A stretch of 64,000 nucleotides of DNA. Source: Spirosoma utsteinense (GTDB lineage Bacteria > Bacteroidota > Bacteroidia > Cytophagales > Spirosomataceae). Each line of letters begins with the position of its first letter. The first letter of the stretch is position 1. Under the pieces are notes generated by a model. The model was not told where the DNA came from, ran no database searches, and saw only the letters and a program-made list of their open reading frames with translations. The DNA lies in assembly GCF_014282275.1 (NCBI RefSeq), contig NZ_VFIA01000015.1, positions 96,290-160,289 on the forward strand, in the 5' to 3' direction. Shown piece by piece: positions 45,563-53,417 of this stretch. A program made the position numbers and the translations under genes.

Positions 45563-45922
45563 TCATAGGCTGTCGGGTATGTCACGCAGGGTGATGGCAC
45601 GTTGCAGTATATCCCGAATTAGGTCGACGGGCAGGTCCTGCGTTGGCTCAATCAGCAGCAGTTTCATCTGGGTACGTTTTCCCTGTGTGAGTGCCGGATG
45701 GTCTATGTTGGCACCGTTGGTAATGCCGATATACGGGAGCTTCAACGCCTTATCAATCCACAGATAGAACAGATAGCGTCCTTTGTAATCGAAAAATGGT
45801 GTGTTCCATTTCCAGGCCGGGGTCAGGTGTTCGCTTTGGGCCAGAATCAGGTCGCGCAGGGCGAGCAAACAGCTTTGGGTAGGTTCGGGCTGGGTGAGGT
45901 AATAAGTATCAAGGGCGTTCAT
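45563..45922 (-). CDS. DUF1801 domain protein
   Basis: 119 residues. LALRDLILAQSEHLTPAWKWNTPFFDYKGRYLFYLWIDK and VDLIRDILQRAITLRD match the YdhG/DUF1801 family, small alpha/beta proteins with an SHS2-like fold. They are common in Bacteroidota and actinobacteria. Function is not established. Full length, no signal peptide. Confidence 0.85.
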   Translation of the reverse strand: MNALDTYYLTQPEPTQSCLLALRDLILAQSEHLTPAWKWNTPFFDYKGRYLFYLWIDKALKLPYIGITNGANIDHPALTQGKRTQMKLLLIEPTQDLPVDLIRDILQRAITLRDIPDSL

Positions 45923-46111
45923 CAGACTCGGTTCGTTACGATCAACTACGTGGACTGGTCAGGTACGTTTCTCCGCTGCTGTCACGACCAGAAAAGCCAC
46001 GACCAATATAAAGCTATATTCGCTTCTGCCCGTGTCATGTTCGCCCACAGACCAGCCCAACGATCTGTGGATGAGCCGGATGCGCTCCTAACCGCAGCAC
46101 GGGCACGGCCG

Positions 46112-46249
46112 CTAAAACTTAACGCCGAAATGCAGCCCCGACTCGAACAAAAAGTAGTTGTTCCACCTCTGCTCCAGGCGGGCAAACGACTCCGGTACGT
46201 TCGTGTTGATGAGCCAGTGCGTTACGGCTACCGAGGGCTCGACGAAGAA
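46112..46249 (-). pseudogene. C-terminal remnant of an outer-membrane protein
   Basis: On the minus strand, 45 residues end in the pattern of a last beta-strand: FFVEPSVAVTHWLINTN, RWNNYFLFESGLHFGVKF then stop at 46112. Just upstream in that frame are stop codons (TAG TAG), and upstream sequence continues in another frame. This looks like the decayed 3' end of an outer-membrane beta-barrel gene; the rest is missing or shifted. It lies next to the left copy of the panC-derived direct repeat. Confidence 0.5.
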
Positions 46250-46308
46250 CTACTAAGCCATCTACGCTGCTTATTGTCAGAAATAAGGCACGGTAGCCGT
46301 CGCGTTCG

Positions 46309-46345
46309 CTCAAAACACGACGTTGTCGATCAGGCGCACCTTGCC
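46309..46345. repeat. 37-bp direct repeat of the panC 3' end (left copy)
   Basis: Identical over 37 bp to 46956-46992, which spans the panC stop codon and the last eleven codons. The copies share orientation and lie 647 bp apart, enclosing the DUF433/DUF5615 pair. This copy is outside panC. Confidence 0.85.
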
Positions 46346-46360
46346 TGAATGTGCAGGGGA

Positions 46361-46714
46361 CTAGAACCAGATATTCATCACGTCTCGATTTAATTCGACA
46401 ACATGAGCTGTTTCTAAAATATGGAGCAAGGACTTAAATTGAGATCGGAAAAGATCGAGCAAGTCCCTGTTTTTGAGGTTTCCAGTAGTAATGTATACCA
46501 GTTTGTAAGGCTGCTTCTTAATGAGATAGGTGTTCAGGAAGTCGACGTCTTTCGATATAACCACCCGCTTCTCGATCATGCTCCGCTCGCCAATGTATCC
46601 GTCCGGTATGCGCGTGTTGGTAAGCAGGGCCGAGACATGAACCGCGTCATGACCTTTAGTGCATAACCACTCGGCCAGTAGAGCAGGTAATTGCTCATCT
46701 ACAAGAAACATCAT
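46361..46714 (-). CDS. DUF5615 PIN-like toxin candidate
   Basis: 117 residues beginning MFLVDEQLPALLAEWLCTKGHDAVHV, the typical opening of DUF5615 (Mut7-C-like PIN) proteins with an acidic DE pair, then VVISKDVDFL carrying the second acidic cluster. DUF5615 proteins are RNase-like toxins of VapC45 type when paired with DUF433. Its start overlaps the DUF433 stop by 4 bp (ATGA), so the two are translationally coupled. The pair is enclosed by a 37-bp direct repeat of the panC end. Confidence 0.85.
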   Translation of the reverse strand: MMFLVDEQLPALLAEWLCTKGHDAVHVSALLTNTRIPDGYIGERSMIEKRVVISKDVDFLNTYLIKKQPYKLVYITTGNLKNRDLLDLFRSQFKSLLHILETAHVVELNRDVMNIWF

Positions 46715-46932
46715 GCAGCTAGCGGCTGTGTGCGAAAATGCGCCAGTTGAATGGCGTATTCCAGACAGGCTTTGATGTCGTCAGGTTCAAGAGTTGGATA
46801 GTCGTCCATAATCTCATCCCATGTCATACCGCCGGCTAGCAATTCCAGAATGGTGGTGACTAACAGACGCGACCCACGAATAGTCGGTTTGCCGTGGCAT
46901 ATATCCGGGTCAATTGTGATTTTCGACAGCAT
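46711..46932 (-). CDS. DUF433 antitoxin-like protein
   Basis: 73 residues: ITIDPDICHGKPTIRGSRLLVTTILELLAGGMTWDEIMDDYPTL, the standard DUF433 sequence with its CxGKPTIRGTR-like motif. DUF433 proteins have a winged or HTH-like fold and are the probable antitoxin (VapB45) for DUF5615 RNases. It precedes the DUF5615 gene with a 4-bp overlap. Very short distance to panC (24 bp), whose 3' end is duplicated on the far side of the module. Confidence 0.9.
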   Translation of the reverse strand: MLSKITIDPDICHGKPTIRGSRLLVTTILELLAGGMTWDEIMDDYPTLEPDDIKACLEYAIQLAHFRTQPLAA

Positions 46933-46955
46933 ACTATTCTTTTTCTGTAAAGTTA

Positions 46956-46992
46956 CTCAAAACACGACGTTGTCGATCAGGCGCACCTTGCC
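46956..46992. repeat. 37-bp direct repeat of the panC 3' end (right copy, within panC)
   Basis: Covers the stop codon and last codons of panC and one base beyond. Exact match to 46309-46345. This copy is the functional gene end. Confidence 0.85.
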
Positions 46993-47796
46993 CAGATGCA
47001 CCGCCAGACAGATAGCCGTCTGGCCCGGTGCCAGCACCTCGCCGGCGGGTTGGAGCGTGTCGGCATTGGCAATATCGACGTACTCCAGCCGGAAATTGGG
47101 GTTATTGCTGAAAAAGCCTGTTACAGCCGCTTTAGCCTGAGCCGTGCTCTGGCCTTCGCTTAACAAATCGTGGGCCAGGGTCAGCGCTTCATGAAGGGCC
47201 GGAGCCAGCTCACGCTCCTCAGGTGTGAGGTTGCGGTTGCGTGAGGACATCGCCAGTCCGTTGGGTTCGCGGACGGTGGGGCACCGGACCAGTTCGACGG
47301 GGAAACTCAGCTCCCGGATCAGTTGCCGGATCACCGCCACCTGTTGCAGATCTTTCTGGCCGAAATAGGCCCGCTGCGGCTGGACGATGTTGAAGAGTTT
47401 GGCCACCACAATACCAACGCCGTTGAAATGACCGGGCCGGTGCGCTCCTTCCATAACCGTCTCCAGATCCCCAAAGCTCAGCCGCATAGCAGGCGGGTTG
47501 GGATACATCTCCGTTACCGACGGGGCAAATACAATATCGCAGCCAGCCGCTTCGAGCATCCGGCAGTCCTCTTCCAGGGTACGGGGGTAGCGGGCTAGGT
47601 CGTCGGGGTTGTTGAACTGGACCGGATTGACAAAAATGCTGGCAACGACCAGGTCACCTGCCTGCCGGGCTGTTTCGATGAGCGTCAAGTGACCTTCATG
47701 TAGCGCTCCCATGGTAGGGACGAGGCCAACAGGGCGGTCAGTAGGGAGCGAATCGAGGTGTTGACGAAGGGCGGTGATGGTGTCGAAACGGTTCAT
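46957..47796 (-). CDS. panC: Pantothenate synthetase
   Basis: 279 residues from ATG 47796. VGLVPTMGALHEGHLTLI (HIGH-like ATP site), FVNPVQFNNPDDLARYPRT, YFGQKDLQQVAVI and AMSSRNRNLTPEE are the canonical PanC motifs. It joins pantoate and beta-alanine using ATP to give pantothenate for coenzyme A. The upstream frame can be extended by 19 codons to 47853, but the internal Met is the usual start. Its 3' end is duplicated 647 bp away (46309-46345). Divergent from the GT5-like gene. Confidence 0.95.
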   Translation of the reverse strand: MNRFDTITALRQHLDSLPTDRPVGLVPTMGALHEGHLTLIETARQAGDLVVASIFVNPVQFNNPDDLARYPRTLEEDCRMLEAAGCDIVFAPSVTEMYPNPPAMRLSFGDLETVMEGAHRPGHFNGVGIVVAKLFNIVQPQRAYFGQKDLQQVAVIRQLIRELSFPVELVRCPTVREPNGLAMSSRNRNLTPEERELAPALHEALTLAHDLLSEGQSTAQAKAAVTGFFSNNPNFRLEYVDIANADTLQPAGEVLAPGQTAICLAVHLGKVRLIDNVVF

Positions 47797-47859
47797 AACG
47801 GTTAGCTTGATTTGCGGCTGCAATGATACGGGATCGGTATCTTTTTTGGACAAAATGTA

Positions 47860-47890
47860 TTGAAATGTGGGAAAAAATTGCCTAATTTTG
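47860..47890 (+). promoter_or_regulatory. Bacteroidota-type promoter for the GT5-like gene
   Basis: TTG at 47860-47862, a 20-bp spacer, then TAATTTTG at 47883-47890, an exact fit to the TAnnTTTG -7 element. It lies 44 bp before the ATG at 47934 in the panC divergent region. Confidence 0.65.
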
Positions 47891-47933
47891 TAAGTTTTTT
47901 AGGTCACTCAAACAGCACACTCCGCCCGTTTCT

Positions 47934-48740
47934 ATGAGCAAACTACGTATTCTCTACGTTGCCAGTGAGATCAACCCTTTCCTGAAAACGTCAGACGTCG
48001 CCGATTTCGTCCGTAAACTGCCTCAGGCGATGCAGGAGCGGGGCATGGAAATCCGCATTCTAGTGCCGCGTTTCGGATTGATCAACGAGCGTAAAAACCG
48101 GTTGCATGAAGTGGTACGCTTGTCGGGCATCAACATCGCTGTGGGCGACGAAGAGAAACCCCTGATTATCAAAGTAGCCTCCATTCCAACGGCTAAACTA
48201 CAGGTCTATTTTATTGATAACGAAGACTATTTCCAGCGTAAGTACGTTTTCCATGACAAAGAGAATCGGTTCTACGACGACAATGACGAGCGGGCCATTT
48301 TCTTTTGCAAAGGCGTACTCGAAACAGTGAAAAAACTCGGCTGGGCACCGGATATCGTTCACTGCAATGACTGGATGACAGCGTTGATTCCACTGTACCT
48401 CAAGACAACCTACAAGAACGACCCGATGTTTAAAGACGCCAAGTCGGTCTTTACAGTCTATAACAACTCATTCGAGCATCGGTTTGAAGGCGATATCATC
48501 GAGAAAGCCCGGATGATGGATATCGACGATTCCATGCTCAACGAGCTGAAAACAGCTGATTTTCCCGGTTTCATCCGTATCGGCTGCACCTACGCCGATG
48601 CTGTTGTGCGGGCGGAAGAAGAGTCGAGTGAGAGTCTCAATGCCATTTTAACTGATTTACCCGAACACAAATTTGATGCTGCCGAAGATGAAGATGTCGC
48701 AGAACGCTATTACAACCTCTACACGCAACTGGCTGGGTAG
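47934..48740 (+). CDS. Glycogen/starch synthase N-terminal-domain protein
   Basis: 268 residues that match only the first Rossmann domain of GT5 glycogen synthases: ILYVASEINPFLKTSDVADFV at the start, GWAPDIVHCNDWMTALIPLYLK in the middle. Full enzymes have about 480 residues. The ADP-glucose-binding K(T/V)GGL motif of the N-terminus is replaced by LKTSDVADF, and the C-terminal catalytic domain is absent. Short versions like this are widespread in Bacteroidota beside panC and are often annotated glycogen synthase, but activity is doubtful. Function open. Confidence 0.8.
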   Translation: MSKLRILYVASEINPFLKTSDVADFVRKLPQAMQERGMEIRILVPRFGLINERKNRLHEVVRLSGINIAVGDEEKPLIIKVASIPTAKLQVYFIDNEDYFQRKYVFHDKENRFYDDNDERAIFFCKGVLETVKKLGWAPDIVHCNDWMTALIPLYLKTTYKNDPMFKDAKSVFTVYNNSFEHRFEGDIIEKARMMDIDDSMLNELKTADFPGFIRIGCTYADAVVRAEEESSESLNAILTDLPEHKFDAAEDEDVAERYYNLYTQLAG

Positions 48741-50097
48741 ACTCTGTCTGCTAGCGGGGGCTGTAGCGGGCGTGCTGGCCTGCGAAGAACCCAAAGAAAT
48801 AGGCTTACCACCCTCCACACCGGTCGATATTGCCTACAGCGATACGCTCCAGGCCGTTCGCTCAACAGTATTACTGGATTCTGTTCGTACCTATAACACC
48901 AGTCAGCTACTCACTGGCAGCTATACAGACCCTGAACTGGGTAAAGTAAAAGCCTCGGCCTACGCTCAGTTAACACTGTCGGGTATTCCATTCACCATTC
49001 AGGGTACCGATAGCAAGGATATTCCGACGGCCAGGATCATCTATGATTCAACACGGCTGATTACGGGCTATTCCGGGTACTTCTATGGCGACACGCTGAA
49101 AACGCAGGAGCTGCAGGTCTACCGGATTACGGAAGCCATTGAAGCGGCCAAGAATTATGACATCAATAGCTCAGTGGCCCACGAGAGTGTGCCTTTACTG
49201 CGGGCTATGATTCAGCCGAGACCCATCACGCAGGATTCGACGCGGGGCTTGCGGCTTCGGTTACCCGATACCTTTGGTCGCGAACTGCTGGCGCTGGCCA
49301 ACACCGATACCGGTAGAACCTTGGCGCTGTTTCAGGCGAAGATGAAAGGGCTGGCTTTTAAAACGGCCCAGACCGCTAATGCAGCTCTGTTCGGTATTGT
49401 CCCTAACTCGTTCGTTGGTGTCTATTACCATATCGAAGGCGAAACGTCAGCACGGCTTAAGGACTTTAGTTTCGATGGCGGCCGGTTCAACCAGGTGCAG
49501 AATGACCGGACCGGCACGGCGCTGGCCGGGCTTACTACCGGTTCGGGCCTGTCGGCAACGGCACTCAAGGGAAAGTCGTATGTTCTGTCGACGGCAGGCG
49601 TTACCACGAAACTTACGTTTCCGGGGCTGGACGAAATTCGTAAGAACAGCCGGGTAGCGATTAACCGGGCTGACCTGATCATAACGCCAAAAATTACAAC
49701 AGGTACGCTCTATACGTTGCCATACTACCTGACGCTGGCTGAAGTAACGACGCAAAACCGGATCCTGCGAACCACCCCAACTCGTTTGCTGCAGTTGGTG
49801 CCGCTGCCACAAACGCTCTTCGATCGGGCCGAGGTTTCGTTCAATTCTCCGCAAGCGGTAGCTTATAACACCCGGACAAGATCCTATACATTCGAATTGA
49901 GCGGTTATTTTCAGTCCATCCTGGCTGGTAAGACGCCCAACAACGGCCTTGCCATTTTAACCGCCAGTACAGGCCAGCTGGGCTTGTCGCAGAGTAGCCC
50001 GTCGCCGGATTACTACATGACCGATCGGTTATTTCAGGCGGTACTGGAGGGAGATGCCAGTGTGAAACTAGTGGTGTTTTATACCACCTCAAAATAG
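48694..50097 (+). CDS. DUF4270 lipoprotein
   Basis: About 467 residues from the Met at 48694; starts at 48676 or 48688 are equally possible, and all overlap the GT5-like gene (by about 50 bp). The N-terminus has a signal sequence with a lipobox-like VLACEE. DUF4270 is a Bacteroidota outer-membrane-associated lipoprotein family of unknown function, often next to a GT5-like gene as here. The overlap suggests translational coupling with the GT5-like protein. A good terminator follows at 50121. Confidence 0.85.
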   Translation: MSQNAITTSTRNWLGRLCLLAGAVAGVLACEEPKEIGLPPSTPVDIAYSDTLQAVRSTVLLDSVRTYNTSQLLTGSYTDPELGKVKASAYAQLTLSGIPFTIQGTDSKDIPTARIIYDSTRLITGYSGYFYGDTLKTQELQVYRITEAIEAAKNYDINSSVAHESVPLLRAMIQPRPITQDSTRGLRLRLPDTFGRELLALANTDTGRTLALFQAKMKGLAFKTAQTANAALFGIVPNSFVGVYYHIEGETSARLKDFSFDGGRFNQVQNDRTGTALAGLTTGSGLSATALKGKSYVLSTAGVTTKLTFPGLDEIRKNSRVAINRADLIITPKITTGTLYTLPYYLTLAEVTTQNRILRTTPTRLLQLVPLPQTLFDRAEVSFNSPQAVAYNTRTRSYTFELSGYFQSILAGKTPNNGLAILTASTGQLGLSQSSPSPDYYMTDRLFQAVLEGDASVKLVVFYTTSK

Positions 50098-50120
50098 GTT
50101 TACCCACCTTGTATATGCGG

Positions 50121-50145
50121 AAAAAGCCGGAATCTCCGGCTTTTT
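50121..50145 (+). terminator. Rho-independent terminator after DUF4270
   Basis: AAAAAGCCGG (50121-50130) and CCGGCTTTTT (50136-50145) form a 10-bp stem around a 5-nt loop with a T-rich end. Symmetrical A/T flanks let it work in both directions. Confidence 0.9.
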
Positions 50146-50213
50146 CTATTTACTTTACCCGCCGAAGAGTACAACAGTTGTTAATAGAAAAACCGTAAAC
50201 TGTCAATAAAATC

Positions 50214-52052
50214 ATGTGTGGAATAGTAGCCTATGTCGGGCATCGCGAAGCGTGTCCAATCGTAATAAAAGGGTTGAAACGGCTCGAATACCGGGGTTAT
50301 GACAGTGCCGGTATTGCGCTGATGAATGGCAGTGGTCTGAGCGTTTACAAAAAAAAGGGAAAGGTTGTTTCGCTGGAGGGTGAACTGGCCGGCCGCGACC
50401 TCCAGTCTACTATCGGTATGGGCCACACCCGCTGGGCTACCCACGGCGAGCCCAACGATGTGAATGCCCACCCGCATTATTCGTTTCACCGGAAGCTGGC
50501 CATCATCCATAACGGGATTATCGAGAACTACGCAGCCATCAAGCAGGCGCTGCTCAAGAAAGGGCATACCTTCCAGAGTGAAACTGATACCGAAGTGCTG
50601 GGGCAGTTTATTGAAGATATCTGGGAGAACAACGGCGGGACGCTCGAAGACGCGGTGCGCCTGGCCTTGCAGGAAGTGGTGGGTGCTTATGCCATCGTGA
50701 TCATGAGCGAGGCCGATCCCACCCAACTCATTGCGGCCCGTAAAGGCTCGCCTTTGGTGATTGGGGTGGGAGAGGACGAGTTCTTTCTGGCGTCGGATGC
50801 TACGCCCATCGTGGAATACACCAAAGACGTGATCTACCTGAACGATCTGGAGATCGCTATCATTAAAAACGGTGAACTCACGGTTGTCACGCTCGATAAT
50901 ACCACCACTACGCCCTATGTCCAAACCATTGAAATGGAACTGGCGGCTATTGAAAAAGGTGGATTCGACCACTTCATGCTCAAGGAAATTTTTGAGCAGC
51001 CGCGCTCTATTGCCGACTCCATGCGCGGGCGCGTCAACGCCGACGACGCCATGGTACAGCTGGGTGGCCTACGCGATTACGTGGATAAACTGGCCAAGTC
51101 GAAGCGGATCGTTATCGTTGGCTGCGGTACCTCATGGCACGCGGGTCTGGTGGCTGAATACATTTTCGAGGAATTAGCCCGAATTCCGGTCGAGGTCGAG
51201 TACGCGTCGGAGTTCCGGTACCGCAACCCGATCATTAAAGAAGGTGATATCGTCATTGCCATCTCGCAGTCGGGCGAAACAGCCGATACGCTGGCCGCTA
51301 TCGAACTGGCGAAGTCGAAAGGCGCGACTATCTTCGGCGTTTGTAACGTCGTTGGGTCGTCCATTGCCCGGGCCACCCACGCGGGGGCCTATACCCACGC
51401 TGGGCCGGAAATTGGGGTAGCCAGCACGAAAGCCTTTACGGCGCAGGTGACGGTACTGACGCTAATGGCGCTGGCCGCGGCTAAAAAGAAAGGCACCATC
51501 TCCGACTCGCTGTTCCGGCAGTTGCTGGTGGAGTTGGAAAGCATTCCCGCCAAGATCGAACGGGTACTGCAATCGGCCGACAAGATCAAGGAGATTGCCT
51601 ATATCTTTACCTACGCCCGTAACTTCATCTACCTGGGCCGGGGGCTGAACTTCCCCGTTGCGCTGGAAGGAGCCCTGAAACTGAAAGAGATCAGCTACAT
51701 CCACGCGGAGGGCTACCCGGCTGCCGAGATGAAACACGGTCCCATCGCGCTCATCGACGAAGACATGCCCGTTGTGGTCATTGCCACGAAAGACTCATCG
51801 TACGAGAAAGTCGTCTCTAATATTCAGGAAGTGAAAGCCCGCAAAGGCCGCGTCATTGCCATCACGACTGAGGGCGACACGAACCTGCCGGGGATGGTCG
51901 ATTTCACGATCGAGATCCCGAACGTTCACGAGATTCTGATGCCGTTGATTTCGGTAGTGCCGCTCCAACTGCTGGCCTACGACATCGCCGTGATGCGTGG
52001 CCGCAATGTCGACCAGCCGCGGAACCTGGCGAAGTCGGTGACGGTGGAGTAG
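50214..52052 (+). CDS. glmS: Glutamine-fructose-6-phosphate aminotransferase (isomerising)
   Basis: 612 residues, full GlmS length. The N-terminal glutaminase starts MCGIVAYVG with the catalytic Cys2 and contains GHTRWATHG and HNGIIENY. Two SIS domains follow (VGCGTSWHAGLVAEYIFE; AISQSGETADTLAAI), and the C-terminus ends in KSVTVE. It makes glucosamine-6-phosphate, the first step toward UDP-GlcNAc for peptidoglycan and LPS. No ribozyme-like leader was recognised. A terminator follows. Confidence 0.98.
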   Translation: MCGIVAYVGHREACPIVIKGLKRLEYRGYDSAGIALMNGSGLSVYKKKGKVVSLEGELAGRDLQSTIGMGHTRWATHGEPNDVNAHPHYSFHRKLAIIHNGIIENYAAIKQALLKKGHTFQSETDTEVLGQFIEDIWENNGGTLEDAVRLALQEVVGAYAIVIMSEADPTQLIAARKGSPLVIGVGEDEFFLASDATPIVEYTKDVIYLNDLEIAIIKNGELTVVTLDNTTTTPYVQTIEMELAAIEKGGFDHFMLKEIFEQPRSIADSMRGRVNADDAMVQLGGLRDYVDKLAKSKRIVIVGCGTSWHAGLVAEYIFEELARIPVEVEYASEFRYRNPIIKEGDIVIAISQSGETADTLAAIELAKSKGATIFGVCNVVGSSIARATHAGAYTHAGPEIGVASTKAFTAQVTVLTLMALAAAKKKGTISDSLFRQLLVELESIPAKIERVLQSADKIKEIAYIFTYARNFIYLGRGLNFPVALEGALKLKEISYIHAEGYPAAEMKHGPIALIDEDMPVVVIATKDSSYEKVVSNIQEVKARKGRVIAITTEGDTNLPGMVDFTIEIPNVHEILMPLISVVPLQLLAYDIAVMRGRNVDQPRNLAKSVTVE

Positions 52053-52083
52053 GGGTAAAGAGTGAACGAGATAATGAGATAAC

Positions 52084-52121
52084 GAATGCCGTTGCCGTCC
52101 AGGGAGCGGCATTCTTTTTTT
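52084..52121 (+). terminator. Rho-independent terminator after glmS
   Basis: GAATGCCG (52084-52091) pairs with CGGCATTC (52107-52114), 15-nt loop, then seven T. Confidence 0.9.
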
Positions 52122-52128
52122 AGCGTCA

Positions 52129-52163
52129 GGCAACCCTTTCGCCAGATCCGGCATTTCTGTACT
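52129..52163 (+). promoter_or_regulatory. Possible ECF-type promoter
   Basis: GGCAACCCTTT at 52129-52139 resembles an ECF -35 (GGCAACC-type), and CTGTACT 18 bp on could be the -10. It is just upstream of the ECF sigma gene, so autoregulation is conceivable. Weak evidence. Confidence 0.25.
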
Positions 52164-52190
52164 TGAAACGACCACGACTTTAAACCACGC

Positions 52191-52745
52191 ATGCATCAGC
52201 TCGTCGAACAGTGTCAGCGGGGTAACGCCTTCGCCCAAAAACGGCTGTTCGATCAGTTTGCGAACCGGTTGTTTCGCGTGAGCCTGCGCTACGTCCGGAA
52301 TGAACCTGAAGCCGAGGAAGTGTTGATGAACGGTTTTCTGAAAATATTCCGGGCGATCGGCGATTTCACGTACCGGGACGAAAACGGGCTGGACGCCTGG
52401 CTCCGGCGAATTATCGTCAACGAAGCTTTGCAGTACCTGCGTGCCAACCGACGACTGCCGTTGTTTCAGGCGCATGAACTGGCCGATACGCAACCTGATC
52501 CACAGTCGCTTCCTGATGAGGGGTTGGATGCCGAACGGATCTACGCGCTGATTTGTGAACTTCCAACCGGCTACCGGACGGTATTTAATCTGTACGCCAT
52601 CGAAGGCTATACGCATCGTGAGATAGGTGATCAACTGGGCATATCGGAGAACACGTCAAAATCACAGCTAAGCAAAGCGCGGGCTTTATTGCAGGAATGG
52701 TTAACCAAAAACGGTTATGAACGGGAAACCCGACGAACATCTTGA
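52191..52745 (+). CDS. ECF-type RNA polymerase sigma factor
   Basis: 184 residues: region 2 (FAKRLFDQFANRLFRVSLRYVR, EAEEVLMNGFLKIFR) and region 4 with a helix-turn-helix (LPTGYRTVFNLYAIEGYTHREIGDQLGISENTSKSQLSKAR). It belongs to the sigma-70 ECF group. Its last 29 bp overlap the next gene, an anti-sigma-like membrane protein, which fits a sigma/anti-sigma operon. The signal and regulon are unknown. Confidence 0.93.
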   Translation: MHQLVEQCQRGNAFAQKRLFDQFANRLFRVSLRYVRNEPEAEEVLMNGFLKIFRAIGDFTYRDENGLDAWLRRIIVNEALQYLRANRRLPLFQAHELADTQPDPQSLPDEGLDAERIYALICELPTGYRTVFNLYAIEGYTHREIGDQLGISENTSKSQLSKARALLQEWLTKNGYERETRRTS

Positions 52746-53415
52746 TCAATGGGTACGGCAGTCGCTCAACCGGCTTCCCGACGCCCCTCCGCCCGGCACG
52801 GCATTCGATAAGGAACGGTTATGGGTGCAACTGCGTCCGGAACTACAACCCTCCGCCAACCCCCGCCGGCGGTCCTGGGCGTGGTGGGCGGCAGCCGCTT
52901 GTCTGGCAGGTGTAGTGTTGGCCTGGCTGGTCCTGAATCAGCCACAACCGGAACAGCGCGTTACGGTTGCTCAGGAAAAAGGCCCGGATGCGCAGATTCT
53001 GATCGATCAGAAGTCAAAGGCCGAAATCGAACCTGAGCGGGTTGCCGGGGTGGTTTCTACCACAAGTCGCCCGTTTGTAAAAAGGAAGATTTTAGGAACG
53101 GCTCCGGTGCCTGCCCCATCCGGTGGAGGAACCGCGCCAACGGTAGCCCTGTCCTCTGAATCAACAGTAGACACGCGCACTGATTCAGCGGTGTCAACCG
53201 CACCCGCCAGGGCCAGCACGGTTGTCGTCAGTGTGCCCAGACGACGATTCCGGGTCGTACACCTCAACGAGTTACAGGCTGAAGAAGAGATTCGTCCTGG
53301 TTCGTATCGTACCGAACGTTTTGTTCGGCTCGGCATGGGCAATAGGGGGACACCTGTACCGGAAACCAGCCATCCGTCCATTTCGCTCCCCATCAACAGT
53401 AAATCAAACCAGTAG
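52717..53415 (+). CDS. Anti-sigma-factor-like single-span membrane protein
   Basis: 232 residues. A short cytoplasmic N-terminus (DEHLDQWVRQSLNRLPDAPPPGTAFDKERLWVQL) is followed by one membrane helix (WAWWAAAACLAGVVLAWLVL, about 51-70) and a low-complexity Ser/Thr/Pro-rich periplasmic region. There is no classic zinc-binding anti-sigma motif, but context (overlap with the ECF gene, outer-membrane protein downstream) and topology suggest it holds the sigma factor at the membrane. Assignment is inference. Confidence 0.65.
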   Translation: MNGKPDEHLDQWVRQSLNRLPDAPPPGTAFDKERLWVQLRPELQPSANPRRRSWAWWAAAACLAGVVLAWLVLNQPQPEQRVTVAQEKGPDAQILIDQKSKAEIEPERVAGVVSTTSRPFVKRKILGTAPVPAPSGGGTAPTVALSSESTVDTRTDSAVSTAPARASTVVVSVPRRRFRVVHLNELQAEEEIRPGSYRTERFVRLGMGNRGTPVPETSHPSISLPINSKSNQ

Positions 53416-53417
53416 CT

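Noticed and set aside
45698..46348. 216-codon plus-strand frame across 45.7-46.3 kb
   Set aside because: Its first part is antisense to DUF1801 and the rest is antisense to the outer-membrane fragment and the panC repeat. No family match.
50146..50213. Possible glmS ribozyme leader
   Set aside because: The gap before glmS is under 70 bp after the terminator and shows no ribozyme-like structure; that ribozyme is mainly in Firmicutes.
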